Assembly: GCF_018446385.1 (NCBI RefSeq)
Contig: NC_056000.1
Span: 74,720,688 to 74,784,687 of the forward strand
Direction of reading: 5' to 3'
Source of the DNA: Zingiber officinale
Taxonomy: Eukaryota > Streptophyta > Magnoliopsida > Zingiberales > Zingiberaceae
DNA length: 64,000 bases
In this document: piece after piece, positions 45,301 to 56,704 of the stretch
Layout of the letters: the number at the start of each line of letters is the position of its first letter
Numbering within the stretch: position 1 is the stretch's first letter
Notes under the pieces: generated by a model
What the model was told of the DNA's origin: nothing
Databases searched by the model: none
What the model saw: only the letters and a program-made list of their open reading frames with translations
Made by a program: the position numbers and the translations under genes

Positions 45301-48300
45301 TTAATCATTCCTAGTCGAGTATTAACATTCAGGGACAATGTTAATGCAATAAGACTAGCATGTAGATCAACTCGATGACTTGATCTCACAAGTCATGGAT
45401 ATAGAGATATCAAGTTGACACATGGGTATGCATTGGAGAATGTATACTGAATGACCCGCCATGAGAAAGTATCATGGATCGTTATATGAGTGTCATATAC
45501 TTTTTCATGTGGCTATTAGTATGACTACTAGTCCTTAGACCTGAAGTCACCATGGTTCCCTACATAAAGAGTTATGTACTTTGGTTTCGTCAAACGTCAC
45601 CCGTAACTGGGTGGACTATAAAGGCGATTACTGAGTATGTAACGAATTATACAGAGGGATGTGAGTGATGTAGATGGGATCTATCCCTCCTATATGACGG
45701 GAGAGACATCGATATTCTTGATAGAGTGAGACCACAAAGTGCATGGTCATGCCCAAATGAGTCAATATGAGATATTGAGCTCATTTGATTTAGTGAGTCT
45801 ACTTGGAGTTCAAGATTTAGATTGGTCAGAGGATGACACGCTCTATGCCTCACATTAATCAATCTAGATGTCTAGGATAGAAGGACACTTGTCATATATT
45901 GTGAGGAGTCACAATTAGTAGTCACAAGGTGATGTTGGATCTCAACATTCTTGTAACTTGGGTAGTAATGATGTGTTGCTAGATACTGCTCATTACTTAT
46001 GCTCCTAAATGGGTTTAGGGGCATTGCCAACGTTACAAGAACCTATAGGGTCACACACTAAGGACAATTAGATGGATTAGATTCATGTGATGAATCAAAT
46101 TGGATTAAGGGTAATCCTAATTGGGCTAATTGAGTTGGACTCAAGTTGATTCATGTGTTCAATGAGTCTAATTTAGATTATGACTCATTGAATCAATTTA
46201 ATTAAATGAATTAGATTCATTATATTAAATTGGTTTGAATTAAATGGTTGGATTAGATCAACCATGAGAGAGATTAAGTCAAGTTTGACTTGACTTGAGA
46301 GGAAGAGGAAGAGTCAAGTTTGACTTGACTTTATGCCACATCGTTTGTGACTTGGCATTAAGTGGCCAATGATGATGTGCCACATCATCATAGTTGACAC
46401 ATGTGTGTGTCACCTAATGGAAGTTACAAATACTCTTTGCTTTAATGTGGCCGGCCACATTAATGAGAGGAGTTACACTTGGTGTGGCCGGCCACTAAGG
46501 GAATGAATTGTATTCATTTTCATTCAAGTGAATTTTGATTCCATCTTCTTCCTTGCTCTCTCTTCTTGTTCTCCCTCTCCTCATCTTGCCGAGACCTTCT
46601 TGGAGTGCTAGCACACTCTAAGGTTCTCCCTCCATCGAGTTGTTCGTGTGGATACGCATAGAGAGTTGTCTACCTAGACAACTTGAGATCCGGCACCTTG
46701 AACAAGCGGGATTGGCGAAAGGCACGCATCAAGGGTAAAACTCGTACTCTAATGTAGATCTAGAGTTTATAAACTCGTACTCGTAAGTTTTTCGAAAGTT
46801 TTATTCTTCGCACGGATCCGGTGGCGGGGCTTTCGGGGTTTCCGCGACGCGAAAAAGCGATTTTCGCGGCCCGAAAAACCCAACAATTTCCAGAGGCCTT
46901 TAAAGGCCCCTGGAGCTAGAAATTCAAAACAACTCAAGCAATCAATCGTATAGTCTTTCCTAGTAATAGTTCTAAGCTTTAAAGTGTAAAAGGCTTCTCC
47001 GCCTTCAGCAAAAGGAGATCTTTTACTACGCTTTTGTAATTGCCCTGGATTAACAACCCTCTTGGTTGTAACAAGTTAAATTCCTGTCTTCTGCTTAATT
47101 TCTATTTCTTTATTTGTTATTATTTTTCTATTGCTTTTCTGAGTTGAAATCCGAGGAGGGTATAGTTTATTTTTGATTTCAGTAATTCACCCCCCTCTTG
47201 CCGGCCTCCGCTACACCTACACGATGGAATGTCAAGTTGACATGAATCATGCAGTTGATGTGGCTAACTTGCCACTTGGGAAATTAGAGTTTTTTACAGA
47301 TTTTGATATTCTTATTACAATGAAATATGGTTTTGCAGCGCCGAAAGATAAAGAAGAAAACACATGGAGCAAAAAAGAGCAAGCGATTTCGTCGCCAACG
47401 GAAAGGCTGAGTTCTATCTACTCAGTGTACTGCCACCTCAGGAGATAAATCGGATCGGAAGCTACGATTCCGCGAAAGATCTCTGGGAGAAATTCCTGGA
47501 GCTTCACGAAGGTACCTCCAAAGCGAAGCTAACCAGGCGCGACATCCTCCGGACCCAGTTGACGAACCTCCAGATGAACCAAGGCGAGAAGGTAGCGCAA
47601 CTCCAAGCAAGGATCAAAGAGCTGATCACGCAACTAACTAATCTTGGAGAAGAAGTAACGAACCGGGACTCGATCCGATACACGCTCAACGCCTTCCCCA
47701 GAACTCCAGAGTGGGCCTCCTTAGTAGATGCGTACTACATCTCTAAGGGCTTCGAGGTAAGTACTCTAGAACAACTGTTTTCCACTTTTGAACTTCACGA
47801 ATCTCGAGTTTCAGAGCCTAATGGAGTAGAGAAGACTAGTCAGAACATTACCTTAAAGGCAAAAATGAACAGTTCTGACTCCGAAGCCTCGGTTGACGAA
47901 TCAGAAGCGGCACTACTGGTAAGATGCTTCAATAAATTTTTTAAATCTAACAAATTTAGATCGCAGAGGCATGAGAGAAAAAGAAGAACGACTCGTTGCT
48001 ACAACTGCAACGAAGAAGGGCACATCAAGGATGACTGCTTGAAATTGAAAAGCAAGCAAAAGGAGAAGGCAAAGACCAAGTACAAGAAACCAGATTCCTC
48101 CAAATACAAGAACCTAAAGGCCACTTGGTCAAACTCATCCTCCGAATCAGACGTCGAAAAATTCTCGAGGTTAGCTCTAATAGCTAACCATCAGCTGGAA
48201 GAAGAGTCAAGCTCAAAGATGAGTATCAATGAAGGGAGAGGAACATCAGAAGAGGAAAGCTGCAGTGAAGGGGGAGCCTCACCGAGTCAGGTAAGTCAAG

Positions 48301-51300
48301 TACGAAATCTAATCCCGACTCAATCTTTTCGCTTTAATAAATCTCTTTCTAAAGACTTATTCAAATTAGAAAAAGAAAATAAAGAATTGAAAATGAAATT
48401 AGCAAAAGCATGCCCACTTGAGATGTACGATAGCATAAAATCAAAAAATGATAAATTAAAATTAGAAGTTGAAAAATTGAAATCTGATGCATGTTTAAAT
48501 ACAAATAAATTTCCAAACTCAAAATTAAAAATTTATGGAAAATTGAATTGGTACATTAGAAACCATCAGGGTCAACTTAAAAGAGTACCCAAGAACTATG
48601 TACCCCGAAATTTTTGAATAACCCTGTAAGAAGGAACCTCTATTGGGTTCCGAAATCTGTGCTAAATTAATTCATTTAAAAGCTTACAGTAAGAAAATTA
48701 AACTTTGAATTTCTGTATGGAAGCTTTGTCTAAGGAAGTGGTTGTTGTTCCAATAACTAAGAAGACCTAGTGTCTCGCCACGACCTGGAAGCCGAAATAT
48801 CGAAATGAAAATGTTTAATTACTTTCTGATAAAAGCATTAAAATTGGAATTAAATAATGCTTTGAAAAGTTTTTAAACATTTTCTTAGAAATTCATTTTT
48901 TTTTGAAAAATATCTCTTGAAAGCTTTGCTTAGAATTTCTTTTCTAAAAATCAATTTTTTACTTAGAAATTATTTTGAAAAATCCAAACAAATTATTGCG
49001 GTTAGAATTTTTTTTCACTTAGAAATTTTACTTAGCAATTTTACTTAGAATTTTTTCCAAAAAACTTCATTTTACTTAGAAATATCTTTGAAATTTCTAT
49101 TTTTCTAATTTCATCTTAAATTAGAAATTTTTCTAACTTAAAAATTTATGCTAAAAAATTTTTTTTTGTTATCCCATTTTTGCTATGATCAAAAGGGGAG
49201 AGAAAGGTACACGCTTAGAGAAGTACATATTTAGGGGGAGAAAAATTTTGATTTTTTTTAAAATTAAAAATATTCTTTTTGTAGTTGTCTATTGCAAACT
49301 AATGCTTAATATGTGAGTTTAGTAATTTTTCTTTTAAAATTACTTTTCTGTCTATTATTACCCTAACTTGAACTTGGGTTGATGCACATCAAAAAGGGAG
49401 AGATTGTTGATCCCCGTGGGTGTTTTGATGTGATCAACCAAGTTGGTTAGGTCCTGCTTTGTTTGATCCCTGTGTCTGAGTGTGCAGGAGCTTAGGAGCG
49501 CAGGAAGTCGAGCGGAAGACGCAGCTAGCGAGTAGGACGGCACAGGAAGGGAGCCGACGGACTCGGTGCGTCCGAAGGACGAGAGAGCAAATGAAGAGTA
49601 CACCGATGGGCGAGAAGAACGTGCGCGGCGTTCGAGGGACATTAAGCCGGAGAGGAAGGCTGCTCGAGGAGAAGGCCGGGAATTAGGTTCGGGTGAGCCC
49701 TATTCTGGTCGGCCGCAATCACCCAAAAGATCGGAACGTCGGAAGTCAAAGCGAAGCAAAGAAGCAAGCTGGAATTCGAGCTGCCAGCTTGGAGGTGCCT
49801 CCATCAGGATTGGAGGCGCCTCCTGCTTGAAGGCTCCTTCAACCTTGTTGAAGGCGCCTTCAACAGGCCAAAACTGACCGTTTGCACTGCGGATAAAGTT
49901 TTATCTGCTCACCCATTGGAGGTACCTTGGACCTCTATTGGAGGCGCCTTGGATCCTCGAGATCAGATTTCCAGAGGCCTTTAAAGGCCTCTGGAGCTAG
50001 GAATTCAAAACAACTCAAGCAATCAATCATATAGTCTTTCCTAGCAATAGTTCTAAGCTTCAAAGTGTAAAAGGCTTATCTTCTACTGTGCTTTTGTCAC
50101 TGCCCTGGATTAACAACCCTCTTGGTTGTAACCAGGTTAAATTCCTGTCTTCTGCTTAATTTCTATTTCTTTATTTGTTATTATTTTTCTATTGCTTTTC
50201 TGAGTTGAAATCCGAGGAGGGTATAGTTTGTTTTTGATTTCAGCAATTCACCCCCTTCTTGTCGGCCTTCGCTGCACCTACAGATGCTGGGGATGTGGCG
50301 CTCCTGCTGACCTCCTGTGGACCTCGCTCCGACTTACAACACAAGAAGCGTTAGTGCCGAGCCAGGGAAGGGGTCTCCAGCTATGGCCCTCCGACACTCA
50401 AGTTAGTCTCCGGCGAAGAAGAAGAAACAAAGAGCAAAAACTGTAGCACAACAGTAAAATATCGCATACCTCCGTTGAAGCTTGGACCCCCCCCCCCCCT
50501 TTTATATAGAACTTCGGTAGCGCGCATGCACGCTTTCCCAGGTGAGCACGCCTCTCGAAGCTTTCCCTAAAAAGTCATGTCAGTAAAGTGTCCCTGACAC
50601 AGTACCTTAACGGGCCGAGCATTTCTCTGAAGTGACAGTGAAAGCTTCCGCCGTACAATCCTTTGTCTGACCATGCCGCCTGTCAATGGCACTAGCTCTG
50701 AAAAGGATATCAAAAGATAGTCTGTTGTGTATGTTGCTTGGCCGAGCGGAATAGTCATTCAGCCGGAATTCTGCTGTCCATGTGTTGTCTGTTGTCGGGC
50801 CGAGCGGGATAACCGCTCAGCCGAAAGTCCACTGTCTGCATGCTTTGTTGCTGAGCCATACGGGATAGCCGATCGGCCGGAAGTCCACTGTCTGCATGCT
50901 ACGTTGCTGAGCCGAGCGGGATAGCCACTTGTCCGGAAGTCCACTGTCTGCATGCGCCGTTGCTGAGCCGAGCGGGATAACCGCTCGGTCGGAAGTCCAC
51001 TGTCTGCATGCTTGGCTGATGTCAAGTTTATTGCTAGGTCGAGCGGAAGAGCCGCTCGGCCTGGTTTCTGCATAATGCTCCCTTTGTCATCCTCTCATTT
51101 GAGCGTCGGGTGCTCGGCTCGTGGCCGAGTCAAAGGTGATCTCGAATCAGGCCTTTTCTCTCCCCAATCGAGACATACTCGTCCGATCAGCAAATGACTT
51201 CTAAGCGTTGACCGTCTTGACTTTGACCTCCACCATGGCAGCGGGGTGGGGCCCTTTATCATCACCGCATCATACATCAATCCCATTTTATGAGCCATAG

Positions 51301-53225
51301 AACCTAGAAATTTATTTGACCCAAACCAAAAGGTGTGCTTCAAGGATTATTAACATCATCCTAGAATCCCTAAACACTTCAAAGATCTCCCTCAATTTTT
51401 CCACATGACCCCCTCTCAACTTACCCTTAACCATCATGTTGCTTATCATATAATCTTCACAATCAACCTATTGAATAGCATGCTAACAAAAGGTAGAATC
51501 TGCATTTTTCAAACTAAAAGGTATAACTTTATAAGCACCATTAGATATTCAAATGATGTATAGGACTCCTCCAAGAAGTTCAGCATCTCAAACCCAGCTG
51601 TAGTGCCAACCACTAATCTGAAGCAGTGGGAGCAATCCCTTGGACATATACCTTTTTTGGATAAGTGAAACCATACAAATTCAATTAAAGCAGCTAAGGT
51701 GTTAGAGGGTTCAATTGAACTGGGATCAGAGTTGTGTTTGATTCACCTAAACAGATTCAAGATCAACCAAGGTTGGTGTTGCTGGGTCATATAGGTTCAA
51801 GTGAGCACTAGTGACTCCTTTGAGGTGGATTAAATGATTGTTGTTGTGTTTAATTCCAGTGAGTTCAAAGGAGGTAGTGAAGCACTAGTGAAGCCAATGC
51901 CAATGAGCAGATCGAAATGGGGTCAAAGATGTTTGAAGTGGTTAATATTTTGACACCGTATTTAATTAGTTACTATAGTCATTCTTCCTGCATTAGTTTG
52001 AGGCCCACCCCTTTAATGGCTTTGGCTCCTATTTTATAGGCCCTGGAGTGAGTGCATGTTCAATAGGAAATTGTAAGGCGGATAAGCTACTAGTGACGTG
52101 GATTTGACTCAGTAATGTCTCAAAGTATCAATTGAGCCCTTATAAGGACATGTATCAAATTCTAATTTAAGTACACATGTCACCCGTCTTGATAACATTG
52201 ATCAGTGAGTAATTTTAACCGCATTACCTTGGATGATGAATTGGCAGGAAGATGGGAATCAGAGAAGAAAAGGAACCTTGGTTGCAAGAAGTTAAAGGTT
52301 GAAACTAATGAATCGATCTGCAGTGAGAGCCTAGCTGCCATGAGGAAGCTTATGAGAAGGAACTGGGGTGTCTCAGTTGGGTACTATTCTAGTAATAATG
52401 ATAAGCATGCTAACAAGTTGGCTAGCAAAGCCTTGAGGAGTCATAGCTGCATGTATTTTTTGAGCAACTACCATACATGTGAAGGCCTATGCTCCAGACT
52501 TAGGAAGCTTAGACCATTGATCATGCACCTGTTTGATACTAAATAATAAAATTCTACCAGTTTTAAAGAGTCTTCTGATTTTTTTCGTGCAAATACACCT
52601 CTTATCTTTGTACAATGAAGCAATGCCCTTTCAACTTCAAGAAAAAGTGTGTATGCTAACGCTTTCTCGCCTGAAGGTAAGTCCAAATTGTTCTCAGATC
52701 AGTAAGATGGTTATAATTAAATAATAATAATAATAATAATAGGGAGATAAAAACCGATTTGCCATTTTTTATGCCCAAGGAATGTGTATCCAATTTCTTT
52801 AAAATTGGGAACGACGCAAAACAAATTTGACAGCATACAAGTGTCCTTTATGAAGTCCTTCTCAACTCACGAAAGTTAACAATAGTCAACAGGAAATCTA
52901 TATGGGTGATAAAATCCGAGGGAAAGTTGGACTACCTTGCCAGTATGTCCCTGAAGTGTCCTGCAGCAAACCAGATCCGTTGAGCTAAAGTTGACCGCCG
53001 TCCTCCCCTGGGTCCTGGTATAATTTGCCACTACTCGAACCAAAACCGCACGAAAAGATCCAAGTCAAAAGACGCGCACGAAAAAGGTCAAATCCAGAAA
53101 GAAAAAGTAAGCTCAGCACCGTCCGTGTCAAGCAGCTGCTGCCGCCTCTGCTTGAGCCGCTCCCGCAAAGAGTTAACCGTCGCCGTCGCGGCCGCGTGCC
53201 GCTCCTTCAGCTCCGGAAACGACAT
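36351..53225 (-). CDS. AGB1: Heterotrimeric G-protein beta subunit (WD40), six exons
   Basis: Exons (minus): 53225-53120, 53030-52936, 43564-43140, 37681-37318, 36851-36738 and 36386-36351, all with GT-AG introns and consistent phases, giving 379 codons against 377-380 in known plant G-betas. Exon 1 starts [20 protein letters not shown], the coiled-coil helix that pairs with G-gamma. Exon 2 ends [11 protein letters not shown]. Exon 3 covers the first WD blades ([34 protein letters not shown]); exon 4 has [24 protein letters not shown] and [16 protein letters not shown]; exon 5 ends TGSWDKNLK; exon 6 is [15 protein letters not shown]. The protein forms the membrane-associated beta-gamma dimer in hormone, stress and growth signalling. 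No broken codon was seen. Intron 2 (9.4 kb) and intron 3 (5.5 kb) are swollen by transposons. The wording ([24 protein letters not shown]) is closest to monocot versions as I remember them. Confidence 0.95.
38719..41923 (+). mobile_element. RTE-type LINE in intron 3 of the G-beta gene (3205 bp)
   Basis: The flanking 11 bp target duplication GTAATAAAGGG is at 38708-38718 and 41924-41934. The plus strand shows a 5' leader (38719-39080), an AP endonuclease-like start ([27 protein letters not shown] near 39098-39200) and a reverse transcriptase with [27 protein letters not shown] and FADD (41120-41131). The C-terminal part has [15 protein letters not shown] and [14 protein letters not shown] (41667-41706). 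The 3' end CCCCACCTAATGGGATAAGG is typical of plant RTE elements. Many stops and frameshifts (for example in FIDL-stop-KTYDRVP) make it dead. It lies antisense to the host gene. Confidence 0.92.
43903..43951 (+). repeat. RTE 3'-end fragment in intron 2
   Basis: GACCCCACCTAATGGGATAA followed by GACTTGGTTGTTGTTGTT matches the 3' end of the LINE at 41878-41910. It is probably a severely 5'-truncated copy. Confidence 0.7.
45084..46885 (+). repeat. Solo LTR (1802 bp) nested in the SIRE-like 5' LTR
   Basis: Starts TGTTAGTTAGAGCC and ends AAAAACCCAACA, with target duplication ATTTC at 45079-45083 and 46886-46890. Its sequence is absent from the other LTR, where CAGATTTCCAGAGG is continuous (about 49964), giving a natural empty-site control. 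No primer site, gag or pol is seen. Strand and family (probably Copia) are assumed from the ends only. Confidence 0.9.
47224..48617 (+). pseudogene. SIRE-like Copia gag, single frameshift
   Basis: Starts [20 protein letters not shown] right after the LTR. A one-base indel near the A6 run at about 47370 moves to the frame with [20 protein letters not shown], the UBN2-type gag core ([56 protein letters not shown]). A CCHC zinc knuckle, [14 protein letters not shown], lies at about 47995-48037. A Glu/Lys/Asn-rich coiled coil follows ([20 protein letters not shown]) and the frame ends [14 protein letters not shown] at 48617. Beyond the stop, [12 protein letters not shown] SIRE wording continues in shifted frames. 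About 395 of 417 residues in the main frame are undamaged. Confidence 0.88.
51278..52935 (-). other. Remaining intron 2 sequence of the G-beta gene
   Basis: No transposon family recognised. A 113-codon plus-strand frame at 52205-52546 lies here; parts ([18 protein letters not shown]) faintly recall an RNase H-type 'N..AD.LA..AL' ending, but there is no supporting motif, so I do not call a gene. An (AAT)n microsatellite is at 52718-52741. Confidence 0.55.
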
Positions 53226-54150
53226 CTACCAGACGAACTCCGCATTCAAACAAAATCCTCATAAAACCGAATAAGAGGAAAAAAAAAAAAAAACAAGTGG
53301 TCGGTCTTCCAACGATACCGTGCTCGATGGAGCAGGATCCGAGCTCCAAACCTTCAGCTCCACGGCTCCAGCTCTGGAAGCTCCCCCTCGAGAAGTGAGA
53401 TCGACTCTGAGAAGGCGGCAAATGCCAATACGAAAGCTAGGGATCGGCAGTGAGACTGAGAGCTAGGGAGGCTGGAGAGGAAGCATGGGAAGCCAGCCGC
53501 TCGGGTCCACTCGGGACGGGTACAGACTCATCTCTGGCGCGGTCATAACTTAACGTGGGTTCTGAGCTGGAGCCCGACAAACTTTCTAAATCCGTGTCGT
53601 TCTTTATTTCCATTTTTCTATAAATAAATATGTATCGTTAATTTTTGTACAGTAGGCATAAATAATTTAGAGGTGTTAAAAAATAATAATAACAGATATT
53701 TGTTATTAATTAAATATCAATTTCTAAAAGGTTGAGAAATTCTTATTTTTCTAAAATTAGTTAATTAGTTAGTTAAGAATAATTAGGATTAGATCTTAAT
53801 TAACCTCTACTCTAGTGATTAGTTTAGATTTGACGACTTAGTTATCTGGAAATCAATATTGTGAGTTAAGATCCTAATTAATGTTCACATAAGAATGCTG
53901 ATTACATTAAACCTTAATCATGCCCCAACATTATTCCTTATCGGTGGCACTACCATGACCTTGACAAGCTTAACAACTCGTCCCCTACCTCTTTATGTTG
54001 TTGATGCAATGATGCTCTCAATTGATTGAGTTTGAGTAAGTTGTTTTGATGTGTTTAATAAAAGATTTAAGTTTACCTTTCGTACTAATGTTTCATTGAG
54101 TGCATTAACATGATCAAATTGTTGTAATGGATGACTTAAGACAATCAAGT
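53226..54150 (-). promoter_or_regulatory. 5' leader and upstream region of the G-beta gene
   Basis: GC-rich for about 350 bp before the start codon (CTCC/GAGC-rich, with an A-run of about 14 near 53280), then AT-rich. No convincing TATA box on the minus strand. The 5' leader boundary cannot be read from sequence alone. Confidence 0.4.
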
Positions 54151-54163
54151 TAGATAGGTTATG

Positions 54164-54380
54164 GTGGCAACCAAAAAAAAAGTGAATATGCTCACCTCCA
54201 GCGCCTCCGTCAATCCGTCTCAGAACCAACACGGAAGAGATAAATTACGGACGACTACTAACCTTTAAAATAATGACTAGCACATAAAGGAAACATTACC
54301 TCGACTTTATCCAGATTCGAACCCCAGATCTCTTGATGATAATATCTCATGTGCTAGTCACTAAACTGTCCCAAGAGGAC
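54164..54380 (-). mobile_element. tRNA-derived SINE, 217 bp
   Basis: A perfect 13 bp target duplication TAGATAGGTTATG is at 54151-54163 and 54381-54393. The minus strand carries an RNA polymerase III-type A box region (TAGTGACTAGCAC) and a B box GGTTCGAATCT at 54313-54323, with a T-run of 9 near the 3' end. A-B box spacing and the 3' T tail fit plant SINEs. Confidence 0.88.
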
Positions 54381-54858
54381 TAGATAGGTTATGCTCGATG
54401 GTTGAGAGGTTCATATCACATGGACTAGGAAGTGATTGATGAATAATGACTTGGAACATAAAGGCATTAGAAATTCCTAACAAAGTTGGTTATGGGAGTA
54501 GGAACATGGAGTGATTGCTGATTCGATGGATTAATGGTCTTACCAAGCCAAGGTGGACTCAGAGGTGATCAGAGAAGGTTGGCTTGGAGCATCCAAGCAA
54601 AAATTCCTAACGAGATGAACTCTAAGACAGCTTGATAAGAGGTAGATTTCATGTGGAGCAAGCTTAGAAGGCTTAATATATCTAAGGGAGTATCAAGTGA
54701 CTAGGTTTTAACCTATCCTCGTAATAGTTTCTTGTGTGGAACATGGAGGAACTCCTCAATGACAGATGAGGAAGTTTTTCTAAATTGCATGTGTTGTATA
54801 GCACATGAACAGATACATCAGGTTGGCAGGAATGCTGGATGAACGAATCATCTTTTAT

Positions 54859-55061
54859 CATATGAATAAATAAATTAGATCCAAGGCATATCAAGTTGGT
54901 TATCACATAACAAGTTTGCATAATCGAATCCCGACAAAGACTAAGGAATTACCCTCTCATATATGAATAAATAAATTGGGTCCAAGGCATATCAAGTTGG
55001 TTATCACATAATAGATTTGCATAATCGAATCCCGACAAAGACCAAGGAATTACCCTCTCAT
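54859..55061. repeat. Tandem duplication, 101-bp unit
   Basis: TATGAATAAATAAATT..G starts at 54861 and 54962. The two copies share CCAAGGCATATCAAGTTGG, CATAATCGAATCCCGACAAA and GGAATTACCCTCTCAT, with about five differences. Confidence 0.9.
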
Positions 55062-56704
55062 GTGACGGATTTTATGAACAAATAAACATAAAATCAGATG
55101 AAGAGGAAGATTAGGAAGTAGAAGGATTGCAAAAAGAAAGGGAGGGAGAAAGAATAAGAGGATGAAAAAGGATGGCATGGTGGGCACTTGCTGACCATTA
55201 ATATTGGTGTTGTTCTATGCATCATAAGCAATTCATATTGATGCATGAATGGTATATCAACCCCAAGTAGCAATTTAATAATGTACATGGAAATATTGAT
55301 GAGATGCATCAGAATCTATGGGCATATCAACTACTAATAGATTTAGTTATCTGGGCATATTGAGAACAAACACTAGTAAACTAGAAACTGCAACAAGGTA
55401 AAAGTCAAGCCAAGAATGCGACTAACGTGAGGAAATTTCAATGCAATGCATCTAAAACAACAAATAGATTCCACAAACACGTACAGTGGCCATTTGATGA
55501 CATTTCAAGATAGTATCAAAAACGAAACTTAGATAAGATTCCATGAAAAGAAAGTCAATTCTTGTCCGACAAATTGCTATCGCTAACCAATCTTTGAGAA
55601 GAAAAATCAAGTAAAAACACGTTCGTCAACAAAGAAATAACATAAGAAATACAGCAAGATTAAAGAAAATCATGGCCTAAGCGATTTTGGCATGAACAAC
55701 AAAAGGCAAATTCACAAGATTTGATACAATTTTGGTAGCAATGAAACTAAAGTGGATCATGGCGACAATATACAGTACAGGATGAGAACCATAATCTATC
55801 AACAGTCCATATTCCACTTTAGAATGGCTAAAAAGGGTGGGAGAAACATCACCCTTACCGAATTTGCAAGCACGAGAATGCTTTCTTCAGTTTCCAACAG
55901 ATAGCAGCACAGCTCAGAATTCGCAGATTATCATATAACTGCATGGGCTGGTCACCATTGATGGACCGCGTAAGTAAAACTTCACATCATATTGATTAAT
56001 TTTTAGCTAATGAGTGTCTTCCTTTAAACATGCTTTAGCCTCCTCTAGATCTTCAAAATCTGAATGGTTAATAAGAATGGTAAATAATTTATGCTAAACA
56101 AAATTTATTATAAAGAAATTCAAATTAAAGTGCAAATCGGTGAATCATTAACATTTAAATACTTTATTTAAAATGTCAAAAAAAGCATAAGATGGATAAT
56201 TAGCCATTAGCAATTTTTCTTCATACAACATCACTTGATATCGATAACTACAAGCAGCATTCCATGGCGTAGAAAGGCAGATATTATTTGCCATAGTACC
56301 ACACTCTAAGTAAATGATGGGTTAGTAAAATTAGTATTACCTAATAAAGCAACGAGTTGTACACCATAATATGAAAAATATCACTGGAAGTAGTATTCTG
56401 ATGCGGTAAGCAAGTTTGAGAACCACTTTGAGCTTAAATTAATTGGTCCTCAACAGAATGTGTACATAAAGCATCATCATCACTTTCAACCTAGGGACCA
56501 AGTACCTCAAATGTATAGGGAAAAGGCCAGCATTCCCTTTTGAAATATTATTATAATTAGTTTGCTATGAGAAAATCCCCGCACCTTCACTTCACTAGTA
56601 GCCTATGATATGAGAAAATTATTATATTTAATTTGACAAGGAATAACTAGCAGTAGTATTTTAATGAAGTTGCAACAATATCAAGAGACAAAAAAAAAAG
56701 AAAC
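55062..56704. other. Intergenic, nothing recognised
   Basis: AT-rich sequence with short A and T runs. No exon-like frame, structural RNA or terminal-repeat element was identified. Confidence 0.5.

Larger units (their letters stand above)
44496..50283 (+). mobile_element. SIRE-like Copia element, gag only, no PBS
   Basis: The 5' LTR is 44496-47221 (about 919 bp once the nested solo LTR is removed) and the 3' LTR is 49405-50283 (879 bp). Both begin TGTTG.TCCCCGTGGGT and end CACC TACA. The flanks are GATGT (44491-44495) and GATGC (50284-50288), a 5 bp duplication with one mismatch. A polypurine AAAAAGGGAGAGA precedes the 3' LTR. Gag follows the 5' LTR at once: no TGGTATCAGAGC-type primer site is present and there is no pol. 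Both LTRs carry GAAGGCGCCTTCA-type repeats near their middles. AT-rich sequence fills 48660-49350. Confidence 0.9.
44428..51272 (-). mobile_element. Gypsy LTR remnant (host of a three-layer nest) in G-beta intron 2
   Basis: Target duplication TACAT at 44423-44427 and 51273-51277. The LTR proper begins TGATCCTGTCTGAAAG at 44464 and ends CACCGCATCA at 51272; 44428-44463 is 36 bp of internal leader (reverse complement TTGGCGTCGTATGTGGGAAC). The LTR is interrupted at 44495/50284 by a SIRE-like element; its second block (50284-51272) has minus-strand TATA TATATAAAAGGGG near 50495-50510 and degenerate GAGCGGGATA.CCGCTCGG repeats at 50745-51060. No gag or pol remains. Confidence 0.85.

Noticed and set aside
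52205..52546. 113-codon plus-strand frame inside G-beta intron 2
   Set aside because: Weak resemblance to an RNase H tail only; no catalytic motif, no neighbouring transposon structure and it lies antisense in an intron.
54301..54330. tRNA gene suggested by the GGTTCGAATC box
   Set aside because: Flanking 13 bp target duplication, a T-rich 3' tail and no complete cloverleaf show it is a SINE.
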